Part shown: positions 54,438-64,000 of the stretch, piece by piece
Position numbering within the stretch: the stretch's first letter is position 1
How the letters are laid out: each line of letters begins with the position of its first letter
Source: Gonium pectorale
Lineage: Eukaryota; Chlorophyta; Chlorophyceae; Chlamydomonadales; Volvocaceae
Assembly: GCA_001584585.1 (NCBI GenBank)
Contig: LSYV01000034.1
Location: 602,166 to 666,165 of the forward strand
DNA: 64,000 bases
Reading direction: 5' to 3'
The notes under the pieces: generated by a model
What the model was told of the DNA's origin: nothing
Databases searched by the model: none
The model's input: only the letters and a program-made list of their open reading frames with translations
Program-made: the position numbers and the translations under genes

Positions 54438-57400
54438 ATGCCGGCAACATGTGCTGAACACGTTCTAGACGCGATCGAGAAGGCTTGCGCATCCAGCGCA
54501 CTAGAGGAGGACGAGAGCGAGCCTTACAAGCACAAATATGAGGCCGCGGACCTGCTGAGGAAAGTTCTCGGCGAGCGGTCGGTTTTGGGCGCGGAGCCCA
54601 AGCCCTCCGCTGCTGTCGGAGACGCCGCAGCGAGCGCGGCGCCGCACGAAGCCAACGGAAGTAGCGATGCGGGCCCGGCCGCGGACCCTGTCGGCGCGGC
54701 CCCGCGGCCAGCGCCCGAGTTCGAGCTCGCGGCCGCGGCCGCTCGAATTCGCTGCGGCCTGATCCTCCTCGAAACCGACCTACTCCCCGACGGAGAGAGC
54801 AGCATCGTCGCGGGCCTACCGCAGCTGGAGAAGTCTCCCGACGCCTTCCTGGCATGGCTCTTAGAGGCGTACAACGCGCTCGGCGCGCTGTACAGGTGCG
54901 CCCCCTCCCGCGTGATGCTCATGCCAGCGCCGATCGGGCCAGAGGCAAGCGCCACCACTGCACGCGCCTGTTGGAGATCGCGCCGGGGAACGGAAGGGGC
55001 CGCCGCCGAGCCACCTCGCACCGTCGCTGCGTTGCCCTCTTCCGCTCCTCCGCCAGTAACCTGTTTCTGCTCCCCCCCATCATCCGCTCCCTGCCCTCTC
55101 CCTGTTTTCCCATGCACCTGGACCCTGTCTGGAGCTCAGCTCCCGCGGCGAGCTGCCCACCGCGCTCAGCTGGCTCCAGCGCGCCGAGTCGCTCTACCAG
55201 GGGTTGACAGCCACAGGGACGCGGCACGCGCATCTGGCGCTGCCCATCGCAGGACTCGCACCGCCAGCGGCGCCGCCGGTGGAGGCCCCCTCGGAGGCCG
55301 CTGGGCAGGCTGCAGGCGAGGCGGCGTCCGCTGCGCCGGGGAGCGGCGCGCAGGGGCCGCAGGCGGAAGCGTTGGGGCAGGGGGAGGTGGCGGCGCCGGC
55401 GGACGCGCAGGGGCGACAGGACGGGGCGCAAGAGAGCGGGGACCCGGCCGCGGCCCCCGGGCAGCCAGGGACAGATGCCACGGGCGGAGCAGCACCGGCG
55501 GCGCCGCCGGAGCCCGGTGCTCCAGCCGAAGGCGAGGCGGCGCCAGCTGAAGGCGAGGCGGCGCCAGCTGAAGGCGAGGCGGCGCCAGCTGAAGGCGCAG
55601 TTGGCAGCGGCCCATCAGCGACCGAGCCCGACCCTGCGATGGCAGCGGATGCCAACGGCGCCGCTGCTGCCTCCTCTGAACCGCCCAGCCGAGCAGGGTC
55701 AGAAGGGGCGCCGGCGGCGGGGGCTGCCGCCTCCGTGGCCCCCGCAGAGCCGGCGGCCGGCGCCGACGGGGCAGCTCCGTCCTCGGCGCCGGCCCCGGCG
55801 TCGTTATCGGCCTCACCCAGCACGACGTTGCCGCGCCTGCACCTTCCCGCCAACGACAACGATGCCGTACAGGAGCAGTACACCAGGACGCTGTACTACC
55901 TGGCGCAGGTGTACGGCCACATGAAGGTGGCGGACCGCTCGGCGCTCTACTGCGCGGCCACGCTCTACCGCCAGCTCGCGTCAGGTGCGTGCGCGGCCTG
56001 GGGACCCGTCAAAGCAGCGTCGCCTCGCGCGGGGCCACGGAGTTAGTGAGCGCCGGAGTGCCAGTGAGCCCCACCGGACCGGGGTTCAGGGGATTGCGGG
56101 ACTGACTGCGGTCCGCGCCGTGTCGAGGAAAGCGCGGCGCGGGACTGCGTGCAGCGTGGCGTTCACTGTGGCAAGTCTGTAGCCCTGTGTTGAGCACACA
56201 AGCGGCTCGTGATGTGCCCCACCCCCCCGGGTGCACCATCCGGGACCGGAGCGGCTGCGGGGACTCGGGTCCGGGAGACGGCACGCTCTCAGGTGCCTGT
56301 GAGCGCCATCCGTACAACCCTGTGTGTTCGGTCTTCGGTGCCGCAGTCATCGGTTTTCGCCGCTGCCAGTGCCGCATCCATCCCACTGTGCCCGCTTAGA
56401 TTCCTTGGCGAGTATTCACCCCAGAAGGCAAAAGCCACAGACGGCATGTGCGTTGCGACCTGTGCGGCAGGCAAGTACGAGCTCGACACGTGGGTCAACA
56501 ACTGCCTGCAGCTCGGCGGCTACTACGCCAAGGTGCACGCGTACGGCCTGGCCATGTACTGCCACGCGGCGGCGCAGGCGGGTGAGTGCGGCAGGCAGGT
56601 CGGCGCCATAGCAATGATCAAAGGGGGGGTGCGAGGGGGAGGGAGGTGCAGTGCGGCGGGACAGCGGTGTGGGTGCGCCTGCGGGTGAGGGCAGCCGCCT
56701 CGAGGCGGGTCAACTTCATGGCACCTGCAAGCGCGGCGCTGCAGGGATGGCGGCGCAGGGATGGCCGTGCGGCGCACGGTGGGCGCGTGTGTGCCAGTAG
56801 TGAATCCGAGTAGCGTTCAGCAGCGTGCGCGATTATTGTCCCCCTGATTGATTGATGCCACCCCGCTCGATCGGTGGAGGCCTACGCTCCTGCGCTTCCG
56901 CCTCTGCAAGCGGCAAGTTCCTGGTAGCCGTCTGTTGCAGCTCCGTGTGGCATGACGCAGCGCCCTGCCCCGCCCTGCCCCGCAGTGGTGGACCGGGACA
57001 CCGCGGCGGGCCGGTCGCTGGGCGAGGACGTGGCGGCCAACGTCAAGGTGCGCCCGGACCGGACCCTCCCGTGTACCTGCCAACCATCCTGCCCCCTGGC
57101 CCCAGCCTCCCCCCTACACACACGGACTGAGTAACCCAACCCCGCGGCCCCTCCGCCCGCCCAGGTGCACACAGCGCCGCTGCGCTCCCGACGCACCGCC
57201 TCCTGCAGCACACATACGTTCCGCGCCCACCCACCCGCCTCCCCGCCTGCCGCGAACTCCAACGTCCGCCCGTCCCCGCGCAGCGCGTGCCCTGCCTTGT
57301 CGCTGTGAGGCTGAGCGCTCCCCTAAAGCCCTCGCCGCCCTCTGCATTGGGGCCGCCCGCAAGCGCAGCTGGCCACCGCCCGGCTGCACGCCATGCGGCT

Positions 57401-60166
57401 GAGCGCCAGCCACTCCATGCACATCGAGGGCAAGGATCTCGAGGTCCACTACCCCGACGTGTCGTACTTTCCAGACTACCTGCGGTGGGTTTAGGGGTTG
57501 TGGAACTCGGGGGACGTTTGGGTGTAACGGCATCAGCTAGGAAGCTACCGGCCGGAGGAGCTTTGGGCGAAGGCGCGTGCCTTACGCGACAAACCGAAAA
57601 GGAGCAAAAGGGCAGGCGGGCGGGCGGGTGGATTGAAGCGTGGAATATGCCGCGGCTGGGCTGGGCTGTAGGGGGTTGTGGTGCAGAAAGGGGGCGCGGC
57701 GGGCCGGACGGCAGACCAGGGCCCCGCCGCCGTTGTCGCTGCCGTTGCGGCTGGCGATGGCACGAGCCTCACCAAGACCCGGGCCCCTCTTGCTTTTGCC
57801 GCAGGTTTCCGGGGCTGCAGCTGGCCGCGCCCGACTCGTTCCCCTGGGGCCGCGAGGCCCTGGCAAAGGACTTTGACGGCGCGCGCGAGCTGTTCAACAC
57901 CGCGATGCCGTACTTCAAGGACGCGCTGTCGTACTACCAGCTGGACGGCTTCGTGACCGACCACGTGGGCATCCTGATGGACATGAGCAACATGTACAGG
58001 TCGGTTTGCCGTTGGCGGTTGGCGGTTACGATGGCGTGCGCAGCGCTTTGGCTCTCTGCGCTGAGTACCGGTACTGGCCGAATCCCCCGCCGTCGCTGAT
58101 CATCTCACCCCTCACGTCGGACCCTCGCCGGCGCCACGGTTCCCCACCTACGGCTTTGGGCTTGTCCGTCTTCTTTCCCCACCTCCCCTGCCGAATCTTC
58201 CTTACCTCCACACGCTACCCACCCGCCTACATGTACCACGCCCTCATGTCCTGCCCCATCATCACCCTTCCTCCGCAGGTGCCTGGCCTCGTTCGAGTCT
58301 GACCCCAGCCGTGTGGCGGCCATGCAGCGCTGCCGCTGCCAGCTGCTGGAGCCGCTGTCGGGCCAGCTCAACCCGCAGTTCTACCCCGGGCTCAGCCGGT
58401 CCATAGACCTGGAGCTGGCGCACGTGTACCGGGAGGTGTCGGACGTGCGGGAGCGGCAGGGGGGACAGGCGGCCAAGGTGCGGGAGACGGGCTAAAAAAC
58501 ATGCGGGAGCATCTTTGGAGACTGAGGAAAGGGCGAGCATGGACTTGAGTGGCGATCAGTTCTCCATGGCGCCAAAGCGGGGCACGCAAAGATCGGGGGA
58601 AGTAATCAGCCGCATAACGCAACACGCTTGTTGTGGCACAGGCATCTATCGGACAAGCAGCTCCTGCATGTCAAGCAGGCTGATCCGCCCGTAATTGCCG
58701 CCATCGAAAGCCACGAAGGGAACGCTGGCCTGGATGCAGTTCGGCGACCCCCGTTGCGCCACGCTGCCTCCGCTCTCCTGCAGTAGGCCCGCCTCCCCTT
58801 CTAAGCCTCATACGAAGTCAGGCATGCACCAGCGCCTCCTGCGCTCCTGGAGTTGGCCGCGCCGCCTTGCTCATCGTTGCCCCCACCCACCCTCCCTCCC
58901 TGCCACCCCTCCCCCTCCCTCTCCCGGCCCTCCTCGCCGCTCTGGGACCGCAGACAGCCTCGGCAGCCGCCTCTGCGGTCAAGTACTACCAGCGCTTCCT
59001 GCGCTCCTTTGCCACCTCGGAGGGCGGAGACCTGCCCGACCGCATCGACACCGACAACGAGCCGTACTTCCTGATGGCCTCGTTCGGCCTGGGCCGCATG
59101 CTGCACCGGATGAAGGGAGGGGCCTCGGGAGCGCCAGCGGACCCCAGGTGGGTGCGAGCGTCTGGGTGTGTGGGGGAGGGCCGCGTGTGTAATGTGTTTT
59201 GGCGGGCCAGCGGTTTGGGCGACCACAGTGTGCGAGTGGGGCTGACGGCTCAGCTGCCGTCGAGCATATCTCGTGGGCATGGTGCGCGGTCGGTCGGGAG
59301 CGCCGGTGGGCCCCTGGTGTGGGAGACGCGGGTGGGGTGGGGTGGGGGCTGAAGCGGTGCGAGCGGTCGGCACGGTGTCACAGCGGGCTGCATGCTGCGG
59401 ATGCGCGTGGGCGTGCGCGGGGTTGTCCCATCGCTCGCCGCCAGTGGGCCCCTCATAGCCCTGCTGCCGCATTCACAACGCGTTCTGGCCCTCAGAAGTT
59501 CCTCGCCCCAGGCGCGGCCTTTGCCGTGCGCAGTGTCCACGTTGCGCGTGGGCGCAGCTCCCCGGGTGTGCAAAGTGCCTTGCCGTACCGTCGCCGATGA
59601 GCATGCCCCCGCCGCTCAGCCGTTTCTCATCCCCAACTTGCGCCCCCTGCGCCCCACCTCCGCACGCATCGGCTCCCCAGCTATGCCCAGCTGGTGGTCT
59701 CGGCGCACAAGCACCTGCAGTGGACTGCCGCGTACGTCAAGCGGCACGCGTTGGAGGCGTGGACGGAGGAGGCGCAGGTGCGGGCGGGGGACGTGAAGGA
59801 TGGGGGCGAGGGAAGTCACACGGCCCTCACAGCTGCCGGCGAGCTGATTGACACTCTCGTGGCTCTGCCCGCGGTCTCGCCTCCTGCCCTGCTTGAGTTC
59901 AGCCATCCCGTTTCCAAATTCCCATCCTGCCCGGTGCAAAACTTCCTTCCACCATTTAACCCCGCACCACGTCGCCCGCTCTCCCCACCTGAACCCAAAC
60001 TGTTGTCTATTTCCGGCATCTTGCCCCATGCGCCCCGCCCCCGCCCCCGGTGGCCGTCCGTTCCCCGCTTTGCCCCCTCCAGGCTGCCGAGGAGCTGAGC
60101 GAGCTGCTTGTGGAGCGAATGCGACTGCACGCGCTGGCCGCGTCGCGCAAGGCGGCGGGGCGGTAG
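54438..60166 (+). CDS. KIFBP: KIF-binding protein (KBP/KIFBP) homologue, 786 aa
   Basis: KBP is a helical TPR-like protein that in animals binds kinesin motor domains and blocks microtubule attachment. Ten exons join in phase: 54438-54895, 55140-55984, 56471-56581, 56986-57047, 57369-57484, 57805-57999, 58279-58477, 58954-59147, 59681-59777 and 60083-60166. Family blocks: FLAWLLEAYNALGALYR, LSWLQRAESLYQ, YTRTLYYLAQVYGHMKVADR, ARELFNTAMPYFKDALSYYQ, LDGFVTDHVGILMDMSNMYR, CLASFESDPSRVAAMQRCRC, LLEPLSGQLNPQFYPGLSRS, SAVKYYQRFLRSF and AEELSELLVERMRLHAL. About 195 residues of Ala/Pro/Glu/Gly-rich sequence (near 194-390) are inserted before YTRTLYYLAQVY, including a seven-residue tandem repeat. Another Ala-rich segment lies near residue 60-90. 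In a flagellate alga a role with ciliary or spindle kinesins is plausible but inferred. Confidence 0.92.
55521..55598 (+). repeat. 21-bp coding repeat in KBP
   Basis: Four copies of GAGGCGGCGCCAGCTGAAGGC-type units encode AEGEAAP repeats within the disordered insert. The second to fourth copies are identical at the DNA level, so they arose recently. Confidence 0.9.
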
Positions 60167-60868
60167 CGCCCCGACCCGACCCTTTTGGGCGCTACCGCCC
60201 CGCCTGGAGGGGAGGGGCGCGGGGCCGCAGCGAGCCGGGGGGTCGGCCGCCCCGGACGACCAGCGAGGCCGGGATCCTGAGGGCGGCCACCTGCCCGGGC
60301 GTGAAGCACGGCGGCGGGGGATGTTGCGGCAAGTATGGCTGGCGCCATGGTGGTGCGATCCATTGGTCTGTTGCGTTCACGCCCAGCGACGGCGGCGACG
60401 GTGATACTGGGCGGGTGGCCCAAAGACCCAGTCACGACTCTGCGCGGCCTTGCACAGCTACGCCTTCTCAGGGCTTCTGTCCTCTCCTCCTATTCGCATG
60501 GGCCAGATTGCCAGCCGGTGTGGCCCAGCACTCGCTCGTCTCCGTAAACGCAGATGAATCGCAGTTACCGTATGAGAACACCGCAGGTCTGTTCTGCGTC
60601 CCTCCGCAGCGCGCGGTTGGCCTTGGCGGCGCCGCCAAGAGCATCGGTCGCCACCACACTCGGTCCATACCCCAGCCCCGCCGCCCCATCGGACTTCACG
60701 ACTCCCGCCTGCAACCCGGAACAGTTGCCTGGCTCTTTCGGGCCCCTGCCATCAACGGCCACTTGACCCCTTCGCCCTGTCTCAGCCACAGAAAGGGACC
60801 CTAACCTCTACCGCGAATCGCACGACCCTAGGCTCAAACGTGTAGCCCCCCTTCTCTGGTGCCGGCCC
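60167..60868. other. Convergent intergenic region between KBP and the WRN-type exonuclease
   Basis: About 700 bp between two facing stop codons; both 3' untranslated regions must share or overlap here. No TGTAA is visible on either strand within it, so transcripts may run into each other. No coding sequence is supported. Confidence 0.5.
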
Positions 60869-63800
60869 CTACCGGGTTTCTGCCTGCGCCGCCTGTCCGG
60901 CGAACTGCCCAGTGCCACCGCCGGAATCTGCAGCGCCAAAGCCGACTTCCGCCACCGTAGAAACGCCAGCGCTGAGCTCCCCCTCGCCAACAGCCCGCGC
61001 ATGCAGCGCGGCAGCATCCGCCAGCGCGATGCATGCTCCAGCACCGGCGCCGGCGCCCGCGGCAGCGGAACCGCCGCCCAGAGCGCCAGCGTCGGGAGCA
61101 CCGACGCCGGCAGGCCCTTGCGGCGTCTCCACAGCGCAGTGCCACGCGCCTGCTGGCGGTGCCGCAGCGGCGGGGCTGCCTGCCAGCGGTGCTACCGGCA
61201 CCGCTGGCGCCGCCGTACGGCGATACGGCAGACGGACCAGGGCAGACCACACTGCGAGGCCCGCGTATGCGTCCAGAGCAGCATACCTGCGCACCCAGAC
61301 ATACACCGGGAACCGCTTACACTCGTCGTATGCGTTTTTCTTTTCAACACCGGGAACACACCCAGGGCTCACGGAACCGGGGCAGGCAACAAGCCAGGAA
61401 CAGCACAACTGCGCAGAGCCTGCGCAACGGGCCATTGTGTTGACGCCAGTAACATAGCTTGGCTGAGCCCTGCGGAATGCAACCTCAGGTTACGCAGGAT
61501 GAGAAGCCCCCTTCGGAGTCCTACACAATGTGTAGGCCCTTCGGGACGTCGGTTTGCAATGGCGCTGTGCGGATAGAGATGGTGGAGCCATAAGCCGTTA
61601 CGGCAGCAAGGCGTGCTGGCCGTGTGGCAGTGCGTTATGTCAGTGCAGAAGCCCGTCGGTCACTGCTTTGCGCGGGATCGGGACCAGCACGTGGCACTGT
61701 GCACGACGTCAGTGCGCAGTAGCCACGGTGCGGGACGGCGCGTCGCGCCGACTCACCGCTGCTGAGCGGCGTCTAGCGGCCGCTTCTCCCAGTTGCCGCA
61801 GCGGATGTTGTTGGGCTTGGGCAGGTGGCACCGGAGCGCAACTTCCACAAGCGCTGAGGCGGGGCGGGGCGGGCGCAAGGACCGGTAGGGGGACCCATGT
61901 GCGGTTGGGCGAGAGGGGCTTCCCGTGGTGGGGCCGCCGTCATGGAGGCGGGAGCACAAAGCGCGCGCGCGTCGGTTGCTGGAGCAGGCTTGGTTTCAAC
62001 GCAGTCGCCGTGAACGCCGTGGGCCCAACGAGCCCAGTGAGCAGTCACCCATCCGTCCCGCGGAACTAGCTCTGGCGCATGATTGTACCTGGGCGCGTTG
62101 ATTACAGACGCATTACACAGTGCCCACCTGCCAGGGACCAGCGCGAGCGGTACTCCGTGTTGATGGTGACGTGCTCAATCACCTTCGCAACATGGCAGAG
62201 GGGCACGGCAGGTGGGCGCTCAGCCCAGCCTAGCCGCCTTGTCCAAGGCAGGGAGGGTATCACTGCGAGTATCGAACCGAGCCGTCGGCTCTGGTCTCGA
62301 AGTCAACTCATTGTTTTACCTGAACAGCAAGCTGGTGTCAACGGCTGAAAGGACACATGGCTGTAATGGCGCCGCGGACCGCACCCAGCTGCGGGAGGCG
62401 GGCTTATCCAGGACGGCCAAGACACGCAGACCGAGCGGCGCCCGCCACCCCCCACCGCACCTGCAGCACTCGCTCGTTGGCCACCGAATCGAGCTCCAGC
62501 AGCCCCCGCATATCAACCTGCATGCGCGGGTACAGGTACGCGTGTCGGTGCGTTCCGCGCACACGTGTACGACACACAGGCGTACAGCGCCCGTGCATTG
62601 GGGGAGTGTGCCACACCCCTGCGGGTCCCCCGCGCCGGGATGCAAGATTGGTGACCCCTGCGGGTCCCGGTGCAGCAAACGTGTAACGACGTTACAGCGC
62701 CCCCAGAATGCGAGCGACACAGGCATGGCGTGCCGCCTCCACAAGATGGGAACCGATGCACCCTTGTGCCAGCACGGTACCTACCCCATAGTCACGCTTG
62801 AGCTTGCTCGCGTCTCCTGATATGTTGACGCCCACCTGCAGGGTGTCCCACGCTTCGCGATGTGGACAAGGGAAATCTTGCAACGCGAAGGCGGTCGGGC
62901 ACTCCTGCAGCGTCGACTCTGACGCCCGCATAGACACGCGCAGTCGAGATGTGTCCGCAGTGCCAAGCTAGGGAAGACACCAACTATGCCCGGCTCCTCC
63001 GCTCCCGCTGGCCAACCTGTACTACCATGCAATATCCGGCAATGGGCACGGACGGCGGGTCACAGCCCTGGCCGGTCCCCAGTCCCCGCACACCGGACAA
63101 CCTGCGTGCGCCAGATCTCCGAGCCGCGCCCCGTCGGGCTGCGCCGCCATCTCGCTGAGTACCCCGTTCCACGCCCGCCCCGCTCTGGTTTGCACCCGCG
63201 TGCTGCTGCGTAGGGTGCGGCCGCAGCCCCAACCCGGCGCCCCGGCGCCAACCTTTCTCGGCTCTTCCGCCTCCAGCAGCTCCCGCAGCCGCGGAGTGAT
63301 CCCGCAATGGATGACGTGCAGCAAGAGGCAGCAGCAGCTGCGGCCTGCACAGGATGGGAGGAGGTGGATGGACCCGCGGTGTACCTTGCGCCGTTCCGCT
63401 CCAGGCGGGGCAGGTCAGGGGCCTCTGTGGCTTCGGGCTGCTGCCATGCCAGGCAGGCTCGGGTGCGCGACGCTCGCAGGCTCTCGCACTCAGGACGACA
63501 GGAGGTCGGCAGGCGCAGCGCCCGTTCACCATGCTTCCTTTCGGCCAGTACGGATGTGCATGGGAGCCGGACTCTGACGATCGGGCTTCGTGCGCATACC
63601 TGCATCGCTGTGGACGGTGTAGTCCGCGTTGGCGGGCAACGCACGAGTAGGGTAGCAGATCTGGACCAGCGCCGTCGGGTTCCCGGCGCAGCCTGGCGGC
63701 AAACAACGTAAGAAACCGTGGATCCGCCTGGACAAGATCCCGCCTGTACAAGATCAGGTCTGCGCCATTCTCCCACCTACGGCTGACACCAAAACTTCGG

Positions 63801-64000
63801 AGCCCATGCACGGCACATGCCCAGCCACCAGCAAAAGGGCGTGGCACGCTCCCGACGGCACCAAGGCACCACTTGCGCGGCCCCGGGTAGCATAAGTCTG
63901 CTGCCGGAGCGCAGCGGCCCGGCCCGGCCGGCCTCCCGGCTAGCCGTACAGCGGTGCCGTACCTGCCACGTACTGCGGGCGCCACTCCATGTCAAGCCCG
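60869..64000 (-). CDS. WRN-type 3'-5' exonuclease, 5' part beyond the window
   Basis: Exons join in phase: >64000-63963, 63692-63600, 63344-63253, 62835-62785, 62517-62461, about 62180-62128, 61853-61757 and 61286-60869. The DnaQ-fold exonuclease domain is complete from motif I on: GLDMEWRPQYVAG (Exo I, Asp and Glu), NPTALVQICYPTR, LLLHVIHCGITPRLRELL, VGVNISGDASKLKRDYG (Exo II Asp), VDMRGLLELDSVANERVLQ, RWSLA, LVEVALRCHLPKPNNIRCGN and RYAALDAYAG (Exo III, Tyr-x3-Asp). These match the exonuclease of Werner syndrome protein and plant WEX. The last exon adds about 110 residues of Ala/Gly-rich tail and a stop, with no helicase domain after the exonuclease. A role in DNA end processing is inferred from the family. 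The exon near 62180 has an unclear acceptor. Confidence 0.88.

Noticed and set aside
61520..61536. Small hairpin CCTACAC-AAT-GTGTAGG
   Set aside because: Seven-base arms within an intron of the exonuclease gene; too short to call an RNA or terminator.

Overview
The window looks like nuclear DNA of a chlamydomonadalean (volvocine-type) green alga. It is very GC-rich, and almost every gene is cut by short GT-AG introns. Proteins carry long Ala/Gly/Pro/Gln tracts, introns are filled with G-rich simple repeats, and TGTAA motifs that could serve as algal poly(A) signals occur. Two runs of N (27148-27167 and 46274-46465) show it is a draft assembly. Gene models below were built by hand from conserved protein blocks and phase-compatible splice sites; none has been tested against transcripts.

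Left part (1-24 kb): a plastid-type membrane/coiled-coil protein (minus, running toward or off the left edge); a 542-residue coiled-coil protein (minus); mitochondrial proline dehydrogenase with an EF-hand-like insert (plus); a conserved uncharacterised protein of 277 residues (minus); and an MPND-like protein (plus) that joins a RAMA domain to an MPN domain whose metalloprotease motif is degenerate.

Middle (24-48 kb): gene-poor sequence with a frameshifted plus-strand gene remnant (27.2-28.6 kb), a very large low-complexity RS-rich gene (minus, about 3,200 residues, 29.8-40.0 kb), a short plus-strand gene start diverging from it, a lone DDB1-like exon (42.6-42.8 kb) with no other DDB1 exons nearby, and repeat-rich sequence around the 46-kb gap that ends like a retroposed 3' end.

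Right part (48-64 kb): a DUF155/RMND1-family membrane protein (minus), a kinesin-binding-protein (KBP/KIFBP) homologue (plus), and a WRN-type 3'-5' exonuclease (minus) cut by the right edge.

The genes do not form a pathway. The clearest architecture is head-to-head gene pairs with short shared 5' regions: 277-aa protein/MPND, giant RS protein/short plus gene, DUF155/KBP, and more loosely coiled-coil/proline dehydrogenase. The most notable item is the MPND-like protein, a possible N6-methyladenine reader with a probably inactive JAMM site.
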